Source of the DNA: Bacteroidales bacterium
GTDB taxonomy: Bacteria > Bacteroidota > Bacteroidia > Bacteroidales > F082
Assembly (NCBI GenBank): GCA_017561025.1
Contig: JAFZDU010000024.1
Span: forward strand, 1-56,848
Direction of reading: 5' to 3'
Length of the DNA stretch: 56,848 nucleotides
Of the stretch, positions 44,245 to 51,809 are shown piece by piece (the stretch's first letter is position 1; the number at the start of each line of letters is the position of its first letter). The notes beneath the pieces were generated by a model. The model was not told the DNA's origin, searched no databases, and saw only the letters and a program-made list of their open reading frames with translations. Both the position numbers and the translations under genes were made by a program.

Positions 44245-45027
44245 ATGAAAACAATTGAAGAATATGCAAAAATCGGTGAGCATCACGATGTTATGGATGC
44301 TCTGCTGTTATTGACGAAAGCTTATGTCAGTCAATGCGGTATAAGTCTAGGAAATAGAACTGTGATATATTGCGCGGCAGAGGCGTGGCAGGAGAGATTG
44401 GCGTGGTTGGATTTTCCGCTTTCTGAAATGGCGAGGAAGGAACCGTTTGTAAACTTGATGCCTTTGATTACCAGCGAATATGATTCTGAAATATATGATA
44501 AATATGACATTGCAGGCATGGACAAGGACGAACTCCTGAGTGCTTGTGATATGATTGTCAGAGATAAGGAATTTGATGAGGTAACTAATGAGGTGTTGTG
44601 CTGGGGTTTGTTGAAGACTGTTGAAGAAGAGAGGAGACTTGAAGTGGAGATAGAAACGGTAGCATCGGATGGCATGCTTCTCAAAGGAATCTTGACACAG
44701 CAAAATATAGGATGTACTAGCGTGTGGATGGAAAGTCCTTATGATGATGTCATATTGTCAAAAAATGAACTGCTGCGAGATGCTAGAGAAATGATGTCCC
44801 AAGGCTATGATGATTATCAACGGTTGCGTGGTATGGAAACGGAAGTCAAAGTATTGTATCCTAAATATCAAGAGGAACTTGCTAATGCGGAAAGTTCCTT
44901 TAAAAAATGGAATGTATTTGATAAGGTTTATAAAGAATTGATTGGGAATACCGCTATCATTTTTCCAGAGAAGTTATTCCAAAAGTGGTTCGGACTTGAA
45001 TTTTTTGATATACTAGCAGATGGTTAA
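44245..45027 (+). CDS. Unknown protein, paralogue A of a local pair
   Basis: The product has 260 residues and no family that I recognise. It is closely related over its whole length to the gene at 45465-46253: both start with HDVMDALLLLTKAY/HDVMDALVLLTKAY, share CGISLG.RTVIYCAAE, WLD.PLSEMARKE and YDIAGM, and end in GLEFF. It is acidic and largely helical, with no signal or membrane segment. The product is probably cytosolic. A local duplication with an inserted Cys-rich gene between the copies is the simplest history. Confidence 0.7.
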   Translation: MKTIEEYAKIGEHHDVMDALLLLTKAYVSQCGISLGNRTVIYCAAEAWQERLAWLDFPLSEMARKEPFVNLMPLITSEYDSEIYDKYDIAGMDKDELLSACDMIVRDKEFDEVTNEVLCWGLLKTVEEERRLEVEIETVASDGMLLKGILTQQNIGCTSVWMESPYDDVILSKNELLRDAREMMSQGYDDYQRLRGMETEVKVLYPKYQEELANAESSFKKWNVFDKVYKELIGNTAIIFPEKLFQKWFGLEFFDILADG

Positions 45028-45039
45028 ATATAATTTTGA

Positions 45040-45180
45040 ATGAATCGCGAAACTGTAACATCCGGAAGAATGGAAGAAAGTGATATCCCAGATATCAGCG
45101 AATTTGTATCTGGGATTTCTTATGCTAATGATGAACTTATAGAAAATGAGTCTCTCTGGCTGTCGAAACTAAAGTTTTAA
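45040..45180 (+). CDS. Small acidic protein (46 aa) after paralogue A
   Basis: The ORF MNRETVTSGRMEESDIPDIS... starts 12 bases after paralogue A and ends 10 bases before the TGTAACA-type promoter at 45191. It is acidic with a helical C-terminus (NESLWLSKLKF). No homologue is known to me. Its tight fit between two features supports coding. Confidence 0.45.
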   Translation: MNRETVTSGRMEESDIPDISEFVSGISYANDELIENESLWLSKLKF

Positions 45181-45190
45181 ACCAAAATCC

Positions 45191-45218
45191 TGTAACAAAA
45201 TAAATCAATGTCGGTATA
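45191..45218 (+). promoter_or_regulatory. ECF-type promoter of the Cys-rich gene and paralogue B
   Basis: TGTAACA (45191-45197), 16 bases, GTATA (45214-45218), perfect; 42 bases before the ATG at 45261. Confidence 0.8.
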
Positions 45219-45260
45219 TAACCATAGATAATGAATTTTTAACAATTAAATCTAGATGTT

Positions 45261-45458
45261 ATGAGTAAGACAACTGTTCCTACAAGTTGGCGCAACTGCG
45301 CAACATGCCGTCATTGGACTGGCAATGCTATCCCTAATGCTTTCTGTTCTTATGTAGAAGTAGATACACATGAAACAGGTAAATGCATGGGAGGTGGTTA
45401 CTATATGTGTAATATGTATCCTCTTCAATCTTGTAACAAACATGAAGCCAGATGGTAG
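45261..45458 (+). CDS. Small Cys-rich protein (65 aa)
   Basis: The product has six Cys in 65 residues: a CATCRHWTG start, then Cys at FCSY, GKCMG, YMCNM and LQSCNK, with several His. This suggests one or two zinc-binding sites. There is no signal peptide. It stands six bases before paralogue B behind a perfect TGTAACA-type promoter, so the two are co-expressed. Whether it binds nucleic acid or protein is open. Confidence 0.65.
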   Translation: MSKTTVPTSWRNCATCRHWTGNAIPNAFCSYVEVDTHETGKCMGGGYYMCNMYPLQSCNKHEARW

Positions 45459-45464
45459 TGGGTT

Positions 45465-46253
45465 ATGAATTACGAATTGATTGAATCTTACGCAAAAAGG
45501 GCAGAGAACCATGACGTTATGGATGCCCTTGTATTACTTACAAAAGCTTACATCGACCAGTGTGGCATCAGTCTGGGTTATAGGACGGTGATATATTGTG
45601 CAGCAGAACAATGGCTTGAACGGCTCGCTTGGCTCGACTTGCCGCTTTCCGAAATGGCGAGAAAAGAGGCTCTGGTGACAGTGATGCCTTACATTACAAG
45701 CGATTATGATCCAGAGGAGTACGACGATTACGACATTGCAGGCATGAGTGAAGAAGAACTTATGGATGCATGTGAGGAAATGATACAAGACGGTGAATAC
45801 GATGAACTTACAATCGAATTGTTGTGCTGGGGTATACTTAAATCTGTTAATGAAGAATTGATAATCTATAAGGAGATTGAAACCGTCGCTCCTGATGGAA
45901 CGCTCCTTAAAGGTGTACTCATAGATCAGTCGCGCGCATGGACGAGCATTAGAATGGAATCTCCTTATGAAGTATCTTTTTGTAAATCAGAACTGATACG
46001 CGATGCAGAAGCGTTTATGATTCAAGGTTATGAAGATTATAAACGACTTAAGGAAATGGAATCAGAAATACGTGCTTTATATCCTAAATATCAAGAAGAA
46101 CTGAGTAAGTTGGATGACGAGAACAATTGGAAAAAACGGAGAATTTTCAAAATGGTATATGCTGAAATACTTGGAGATACTGTCATTTGTTCCCCAGAAA
46201 AGTTGTTCAATAATTTGTTCGGACTTGAATTTTTTGAAAGAGCGTCTTGGTAA
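45465..46253 (+). CDS. Unknown protein, paralogue B of a local pair
   Basis: The product has 262 residues and is homologous throughout to the gene at 44245-45027. Conserved blocks are HDVMDAL.LLTKAY, CGISLG.RTVIYCAAE, LAWLD.PLSEMARKE, E...LCWG.LK, TVA.DG.LLKG and YPKYQEEL. It has no known domain. The two copies differ most in the central acidic stretch. Unlike paralogue A, this copy follows a dedicated TGTAACA-type promoter via the Cys-rich gene. A REP-like hairpin begins a few bases after the stop. Confidence 0.7.
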   Translation: MNYELIESYAKRAENHDVMDALVLLTKAYIDQCGISLGYRTVIYCAAEQWLERLAWLDLPLSEMARKEALVTVMPYITSDYDPEEYDDYDIAGMSEEELMDACEEMIQDGEYDELTIELLCWGILKSVNEELIIYKEIETVAPDGTLLKGVLIDQSRAWTSIRMESPYEVSFCKSELIRDAEAFMIQGYEDYKRLKEMESEIRALYPKYQEELSKLDDENNWKKRRIFKMVYAEILGDTVICSPEKLFNNLFGLEFFERASW

Positions 46254-46387
46254 TGGAATTATTATGGTAGAGACGTCACCCCTGTGGCGTCTTAAAAAAA
46301 TGTAGAGACGCGAAGAATGTTGGGAATGGGTTGCTCACAACTCATAGCTCACTGCTCATTGCAAATTTTCAATTTTCAACTCCCAAT

Positions 46388-46481
46388 GCGTTAGGGATTG
46401 AAGCGGCATCCTTTTGGAGCGAAGTGATAACGGAGCGAGAAAAGATAGAGCGGAAAGCCCGACGGCTTTGCCGGAACGCCC
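46388..46481 (+). repeat. 95-bp interspersed repeat, copy 2
   Basis: It runs from GCGTTAGGGATTGAAGCGGC to GCCGGAACGCCC. The same family is found at 19000, 51619 and 53999 (reverse). Confidence 0.85.
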
Positions 46482-46519
46482 AATGAAAGACTAAAGATTT
46501 TTTAAGTAAACCAAAATCC

Positions 46520-46547
46520 TGTAACATTTTTCTTTCCATTAAGTATA
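46520..46547 (+). promoter_or_regulatory. ECF-type promoter of the AAA ATPase gene
   Basis: TGTAACA (46520-46526), 16 bases, GTATA (46543-46547), perfect, and the flanks closely resemble the site at 38306. It lies 59 bases before the ATG at 46607. Confidence 0.8.
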
Positions 46548-46606
46548 AAGTAATGAACTCACGGCAAAGTCTGTTGACTATTGTCCGTTGACTTAAAAAA
46601 TAAAAT

Positions 46607-48321
46607 ATGGAAAGAAAACCTCGTAAAAGTGGAATGAGAAGAGAATTAGATCAGGCTATAGATATGACAATGTTGAAAGATAAAGATGTCATGTCGATGG
46701 CGGCATGTCTCAACAGAATCAGAATAAATGTCCATGGTGTTGGGATAAACGACATAGTGCTTGAAGAACTGAAAAGCGATTTCGAGTATGTAGGTGATAA
46801 AATGGGAGTATGCGTGGAAGAGGCGGCCATATTGTCTTGCATCATAGAAAAAGGTTCCGGTTCCGTTCGTGTCAGGATGAGGACATCGCTGAATTCATGG
46901 GTCTTACAAACATTGAATTCATAGGTCAGCGTCATCATTTGGATTCGCTGGTGAAGAAAAGAATCATCAAGATCACCTCGCGACGTATGGATGAGTCTTA
47001 TGTGCTTCAGCGGGATGCGTATAACGCAATAAGAGAAGACAAGGAGTTTGTCCTGAAAAATTTTGCTGGATTCAGTACTGACGAGATGTTTTCCCAAATG
47101 CGCAAGTTGTTCAAAGCGTTTCGTGATGAAGACATCAACGCCGAGATGCTTTCCGATGACTTGAAGTCGCTCGTCGAACTTAATCCTCAAAATGTCTTCT
47201 GCAAGAAGGTGGAAGCGTATGACATCAAAAAGTTGCCTGATTCGGAACAGCGCGTGTTCTATTATCTCTGTCATCGTTATGTTAGCTTCGGAGAAAGTGA
47301 TGTGAACTTAGGTGATATAAACGACTTTATTTCTGATAAAGAGGACGGACAGAAGTTTTTCAGACATTTCCAGTCTGGCAAGACGAAAGCGCAGGTTAAG
47401 GGACTTATAACTTTCGGCGGCGATGATGCTTTTATGGATAAAGGTCAGGCAAGTCTGTCGGAAAAGGTGACTAAAGAATTCTTTACGGAGCTGGATCTCT
47501 TCTGCGAACAGCGTGTGGAAGGTCATCCTGATCTTATGAGCTGTGATAAGATTATTGCTAAGGAATTGTTTTACAATGCTTCGGAACAGGAACAGGTGAG
47601 TCGTCTGGAAGGTCTTCTCGAAAACGAACATTTCAAAGGCATACAGAATCGTCTTGAAGAGATGGGGATGCGCAAGGGTTTCAATATCATATTCTACGGT
47701 GGTCCTGGCACGGGCAAGACGGAAACGGCGATGCAACTGGCGAAGAAGACAGGTCGTGACATTTTCTATGTCGATATGAGTCGACTGAAAAGCAAGTGGG
47801 TGGGTGATTCTGAGAAGATTGTCAAAGGACTTTTCAATACTTATAAGGGTATGTGTAAGAGCAAGAGCATTAAACCGATACTCTTCTTCAATGAGGCTGA
47901 TGCCATCTTCGGCAAGAGGATGGAGAACGTGGAATCTTCGGCATCGCAGATGCTCAACTCATTGCAGAACATCATACTTCAGGAGATGGAGATTATTGAA
48001 GGCATCATGATTTGCACGACCAACCTCCACGGTAACCTTGACCCTGCGTTTGAGCGTCGTTTTCTCTATAAGGTGGAGTTTAAGAATCCTGGTGACGAGG
48101 TAAGAAGCAAGATCTGGAAGTCGATGATGAAAGACTTGGAAGATGAGCAGTGTGACGTACTTGCGCAGAGATATGCTTTCAGCGGCGGACAGATAGAGAA
48201 CGTCGTGAGGAAAAGCACCGTCGACTATATCCTCAGCGGCGACAAGACCTCGCTCGAAACGATATGCAAGTTCTGCGACGAAGAGATGTTCAAGTCGAAA
48301 GTAAATAAGATAGGGTTTTGA
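46607..48321 (+). pseudogene. AAA+ ATPase with winged N-terminus, split by a frameshift
   Basis: The reading frame from 46607 (MERKPRKSGMRRELDQ...) runs to about 46865 (EEAAILSCIIEKGSGSV). The sense then continues in the -1 frame (DEDIAEFMGLTNIEFIGQ) to 48321, so a full gene would encode about 570 residues. The ATPase domain has Walker A GGPGTGKTE, Walker B LFFNEAD with Asn before Glu, and sensor ICTTN, like SpoVK/FtsH-class AAA proteins. The shift lies near a direct repeat GGTTCCGGTTCC and an A5 run. An assembly error, a real mutation or programmed slippage are all possible. The promoter is of the TGTAACA type. Confidence 0.75.
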
Positions 48322-48332
48322 GAGATTTCATC

Positions 48333-48668
48333 TCACCCTTCCTCCGCCACCACCGCGAAAAACTCCAGTCTTTCATCCTCGCTGGCGTTGATGAGGCTGT
48401 GTGAGTGTCCTTTAGGGCAGTAGTGGCAGTCACCTGCTGTGAGGCGTTCCTCGCCGTTGTCATAGAGACAACGTGCTACGCCTGAAGTTATGAGGATGAT
48501 CTCGCAGTTGGTCTCGTGCTGGTGATATCCAATGGAACATCCTACGTCAAGATGTCCTATCATGATCCTGTTCTGTCCGTCAAAAAATATCTTCGCTGTG
48601 GTGTCGCCGTTGCCGCCCTTGAACTGCGACATGACGCTCTGCTCTATGTTCTTGAAATCGATAATCAT
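48333..48668 (-). CDS. Small cupin protein
   Basis: The product has 111 residues, a single cupin beta-barrel. It has metal ligands HQH...E in SIGYHQHETNCEIILITSG (motif 1) and the late His in CPKGHSHSLIN (motif 2). Such proteins bind metal and small ligands and may be isomerases or dioxygenases; the sequence does not decide. It converges on the AAA gene, 11 bases away. The promoter is TATTTTTG on the minus strand (plus positions 48686-48693). It marks the end of the accessory island. Confidence 0.8.
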   Translation of the reverse strand: MIIDFKNIEQSVMSQFKGGNGDTTAKIFFDGQNRIMIGHLDVGCSIGYHQHETNCEIILITSGVARCLYDNGEERLTAGDCHYCPKGHSHSLINASEDERLEFFAVVAEEG

Positions 48669-48685
48669 GGTTTTATTTTTTTCTA

Positions 48686-48693
48686 CAAAAATA
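48686..48693 (-). promoter_or_regulatory. TAnnTTTG promoter of the cupin gene
   Basis: TATTTTTG on the minus strand, about 20 bases before the start codon. Confidence 0.5.
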
Positions 48694-48848
48694 GAAATAA
48701 TTAGGAATTAGGAATGAATTTTTTAAGACTAAGGTTATTGAATTAAGTCAGTTGTACTTTGGTTCTTGGTTCAAAATCCTTAGTCATTAGTTCAAAATTT
48801 ACATTTTTTTCTTAAGGGGATTTCTATAAATTGCTTTGCAAATGATTT

Positions 48849-49015
48849 ATGAATTTTTCTTTGAGAAGATTTTTGTTTTTCATGAAAGAACATAGCGAGC
48901 TATGTGATTGAAAGAAAGGCGAAAAGATTCCAAGAAAAAACATAAAGCATGCAAAAGTTTTAATCGTTACTGTCAAAAATTATTTAAACGGGGAATTTAT
49001 AGAAGTCCCCTTAAT
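48849..49015 (+). repeat. Long-distance repeat, copy B
   Basis: It matches 1-167 with four substitutions. The ACATAGC-GA-GCTATGT hairpin is intact, the open frame of copy A is broken by TGA, and the element ends in a GGGGA...TCCCC hairpin (48990-49010). A TAATTTTG promoter follows at the same offset. Confidence 0.85.
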
Positions 49016-49058
49016 AATTTTTAAGAAAAAACTTCTTGACTTTTAATGAGTTTGGGTG

Positions 49059-49066
49059 TAATTTTG
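49059..49066 (+). promoter_or_regulatory. TAnnTTTG promoter of the GNAT module
   Basis: TAATTTTG with TTGAC about 25 bases upstream; 26 bases before the small ORF at 49093. Confidence 0.6.
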
Positions 49067-49092
49067 CAGTGAAATTTTAAAAACCGAAAGTT

Positions 49093-49245
49093 ATGGCACG
49101 TCCTATTAAAGAAACTCCGATATTGTACGGAGAAGATGCTCGTAGATTTGAGGAGCGCATGAATGAAAAACGTTATGAAGATCCTGAAAAGAAGGCTAGA
49201 CGTATCAAGAATTATGAAATGATAATGAAGATTTTTAAGGGGTAA
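49093..49245 (+). CDS. Small basic protein, candidate antitoxin
   Basis: The 50-residue product (MARPIKETPILYGEDARRFE...) is helical and charged. Its start (RPIKETPILYGEDARRF) resembles the short partner proteins found before GNAT toxins in Bacteroidetes. It ends six bases before the GNAT start, behind a good promoter. By analogy it would block the acetyltransferase and repress the promoter, but no DNA-binding motif such as RHH is evident in so short a chain. Confidence 0.65.
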   Translation: MARPIKETPILYGEDARRFEERMNEKRYEDPEKKARRIKNYEMIMKIFKG

Positions 49246-49251
49246 ATCTTT

Positions 49252-49809
49252 ATGATGAATTTTCGAAATGCTGATTTTGGTGCTTATGAAGTGCGAAAAT
49301 TAGAACTTGATGAGAGAGTAAAGTCGTTCAATTGCGGCGATGCTGATTTGAACGACTTTATCTTGAATCAATCTGATCTGTATAGAAAAGAATTGTTAGC
49401 AGTAACTTATATTTTCGAGCATAAAGAATCCAAGAAAGTTATTGGTTGTTTTAGTTTGGCTAACGATAGGGTTTCATTGACTGATTTCAATGATAAAACA
49501 GAGTTTAATCGTTTCAGACGTAATCGTTTTGGGAACGAGAAACGTATCAGAAGTTATCCTGCCGTTAAGATATGCCGATTGGGCGTTGATGAGGATTTTC
49601 ATGGAAATGGAATAGGTTCCATACTACTAGATTTCATCAAATCGTATTTCCTTGTTGATAATAAGACAGGATGCCGTTTCATAACCGTTGATGCTTATTC
49701 TGCAGCATTGCCGTTTTATGAAACCAACGATTTTCAATATCTTAGAAAAGAAGAATCTGATAATATAACAAGATTGCTTTACTATGATATAAATGATATG
49801 GTGGGGTAG
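49252..49809 (+). CDS. GNAT acetyltransferase, candidate toxin
   Basis: The product has 185 residues; the second ATG (49255) is an equal start. The sequence fits the TacT/AtaT-like branch: an early SFNCGDADLNDFIL segment, VIGCFSLAND, and the acetyl-CoA loop VDEDFHGNGIGSILLDF (R/Q-x-x-G-x-G variant), then YETNDFQYL. Members of this branch acetylate the amino group of charged tRNA and stop translation. The small upstream gene completes a typical two-gene toxin-antitoxin pattern. It could be an ordinary N-acetyltransferase. Confidence 0.75.
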   Translation: MMNFRNADFGAYEVRKLELDERVKSFNCGDADLNDFILNQSDLYRKELLAVTYIFEHKESKKVIGCFSLANDRVSLTDFNDKTEFNRFRRNRFGNEKRIRSYPAVKICRLGVDEDFHGNGIGSILLDFIKSYFLVDNKTGCRFITVDAYSAALPFYETNDFQYLRKEESDNITRLLYYDINDMVG

Positions 49810-49820
49810 AACTTTTTTCC

Positions 49821-49828
49821 TATCTTTG
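49821..49828 (+). promoter_or_regulatory. TAnnTTTG promoter of the MATE gene
   Basis: TATCTTTG; the 200-base leader that follows contains a perfect 13-bp inverted repeat TCACAAAGACGCA/TGCGTCTTTGTGA (49852-49864 and 49881-49893). Confidence 0.5.
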
Positions 49829-50029
49829 CACTCGATTTTTAAGACGCAATGTCACAAAGACGCAAAGACTTAAAGTGCTCTGCGTCTTTGTGATTTTATG
49901 TCTCGATTGAGTGTAATGACTAAAGTCTAATGACAAAAGACTAAAGTTATGTCTTTCGTCATTTGTCTTTTGCCTTTAGTCTTAATAAATGCTAATGTGG
50001 ACAAGGTCTGTTGACTGTTGACTGAAATC

Positions 50030-51373
50030 ATGATTCAAAAGAAATACTACATACAAAATCTTCGTATCGCATCGCCGGTGATATTGTCGTTCGTCGGACA
50101 GCAGATGGTGCAGATCATGGACACTATTATGGTGGGTCGCCTCGGTGCGGTGGAACTGTCCGCCGTGTCGCTCTCCAGCGCCATTATCCTTAATATCAGC
50201 ATGATCGGTCTCGGCATCGCGATGGGACTGACGCCTCTCGTAGGCATCCATCATGCGAGACATGAACGTCAGCAGTCTGGCGTCTTGTTCCAAAACTCAA
50301 TGCTGCTCAATGGAATGATAAGCGTCTTCCTCATTGGACTTCTCCTTGCCATCAATCCTATGCTGGTCTTCTTCGGTCAGCCGGAGTCGGTGCTTGAAAT
50401 ACTCGATGGTTATTATTACACCGTCACCATTTCACTGATACCTTATCTTTTATTCATGACTTTCAAGCAGTTTCTCGAAGGTCTCGGCAACACTTTCTAT
50501 TCCATGCTGATAACGATAGGGTGCAATATATTAAACATCTTCCTTAACTTCGGTTTCATCTATGGTTATATGGGATTCCCTGAACTTGGCGTCACCGGCG
50601 CAGGTGTTGCTACTCTCATATCCAGAATCATGATGCCTATAGCATTCCTCACCATTGTCTTGATTAAAAAAGAATATCGTCATTATTTCTCATATTTCTC
50701 ACGTGCAGCTCTGTCGCTTAAGAAACAATGGGAACTTGTGAAGGTAGGTTTCCCTATTGCGACTCAGCTCACTCTTGAACTTTTCTCCCTGACATTCATG
50801 ACTATCATGATGGGATGGCTAGGAGAGAAGACGCTGGCAGCGAACCAGATCATCCAGACTATGATAGGATTCTCTTTCATGATTGCTAACGGCGTCGCTG
50901 CAGCGTCTACGATTCTCGTCTCTCACGACGTTGGTCATAGAAACCTGGTCGCTATTAAGAATCATACTTATTCCGGGCTGCATCTAGGCATCGCAATCAT
51001 GGTGTTTTTTGCCTTGGTTTATGCCTTTGGCGGCGAATACTTGGCAAGGATTTTCAGCACCGATGAGGAAGTGATTGCAATAGCGGCAAAGTTATTCGTT
51101 GTAGCGGCTTTGTTTGAGGTGGCTGACGGAACACAGGTCACTATGCTCGGCGCCTTACGTGGTCTCACCGACGTCAAATTCCCTATGTATTGCGCTGTAG
51201 TGTGTTATCTTTTGGTGGAGATACCAGTAGGTTATCTTCTTGGCTTCAAGCTAGGTCTAGGCGCCGAAGGCATCGTTGGCGGTTTCATGGCAGGAATCTC
51301 CCTCGCCGCAGTGGCGTTTATTGTGAGATTTAGGAGAATAGTTAGGAATGAGGAATTAGGAATGAGGAATTAG
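50030..51373 (+). CDS. MATE-family efflux transporter
   Basis: The ATG at 50030 (MIQKKYYIQNLRIASPV) is preferred to the TTG at 50018. The product has 447 residues with 12 predicted membrane segments. It shows MATE features in both halves: GQQMVQIMDTIMVGRLG near the start and EVADGTQVTMLGALRGLTDVKFP in the second half. MATE proteins export cationic drugs or metabolites using Na+ or H+ gradients at the inner membrane. The last residues (RNEELGMRN) are encoded by the GGAATTAGGAATGAGG repeat that follows, so the natural C-terminus was probably altered by repeat invasion. Confidence 0.88.
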   Translation: MIQKKYYIQNLRIASPVILSFVGQQMVQIMDTIMVGRLGAVELSAVSLSSAIILNISMIGLGIAMGLTPLVGIHHARHERQQSGVLFQNSMLLNGMISVFLIGLLLAINPMLVFFGQPESVLEILDGYYYTVTISLIPYLLFMTFKQFLEGLGNTFYSMLITIGCNILNIFLNFGFIYGYMGFPELGVTGAGVATLISRIMMPIAFLTIVLIKKEYRHYFSYFSRAALSLKKQWELVKVGFPIATQLTLELFSLTFMTIMMGWLGEKTLAANQIIQTMIGFSFMIANGVAAASTILVSHDVGHRNLVAIKNHTYSGLHLGIAIMVFFALVYAFGGEYLARIFSTDEEVIAIAAKLFVVAALFEVADGTQVTMLGALRGLTDVKFPMYCAVVCYLLVEIPVGYLLGFKLGLGAEGIVGGFMAGISLAAVAFIVRFRRIVRNEELGMRN

Positions 51374-51382
51374 GAATGATTG

Positions 51383-51525
51383 TAGGGATGCGATTCATTG
51401 CGTCCGGTATTGTAGGGATGCGATTCATCGCGTCCGATATTGTAGGGATGCGATTCATCGCGTCCGATATTGTAGAGATGTTTCAATGATTCCTATGAAA
51501 TAAATGCACATTGAAGCGTCTTGAT
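51383..51525 (+). repeat. Three REP-like hairpin units and a related fourth
   Basis: Each of the three units of about 31 bases is built around GGATGCGATTCATCGCGTCC, a hairpin. The fourth has the TAGAGATGTTTCAATGAT...CATTGAAGCGTCTT form seen at 4212. Confidence 0.85.
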
Positions 51526-51618
51526 AAATTAGGAGTTATATAAGATAATCTCGCGTAGTGCCGCACCGCCGTGCGGATTTTCAATTAAGGTGAGTTTTCA
51601 ATTTTCAATTTGCCTTCT

Positions 51619-51713
51619 GCGTTAGGGATTGGAGCGGCATCCTTTGCGAGACGCAGCGATAGCGGAGCGAGCAAAGATATAGCGGAAAGCCCGACGGCTT
51701 GCCGGAACGCCCA
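51619..51713 (+). repeat. 95-bp interspersed repeat, copy 3
   Basis: It runs from GCGTTAGGGATTGGAGCGGC to GCCGGAACGCCC with a centre rich in GCGA. Compare 19000, 46388 and 53999. Confidence 0.85.
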
Positions 51714-51809
51714 AAAGGATTACAAAAGACTAATGGCTAATGGCAAAAGGAGAAAAAAGGAATGTGTACAGAAAAACAATTCCTAATTCCACATTCCTAA
51801 TTAAATATC

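Larger units (their letters stand above)
46254..46606. other. Intergenic region with repeats and one promoter
   Basis: It contains a GTAGAGACG...GGCGTCT hairpin (46265-46295), one copy of the 95-bp repeat (46388-46481), the TGTAACA-type promoter at 46520, and a heptamer-like stretch TCTGTTGACTATTGTCCGTTGAC. No gene is seen. Confidence 0.7.
51374..51809. other. Intergenic repeat cluster
   Basis: It contains three tandem units TGTAGGGATGCGATTCATCGCGTCC (51383-51470), a TAGAGATG...GAAGCGTCTT hairpin (51473-51525), and a 95-bp repeat (51619-51713). No gene is seen. Confidence 0.8.

Noticed and set aside
45432-45459. TGTAACA with GTAGT at 16 bases just before paralogue B
   Set aside because: It lies within the coding sequence of the Cys-rich gene and has two mismatches in the -10 part; the perfect site at 45191 already serves this unit.
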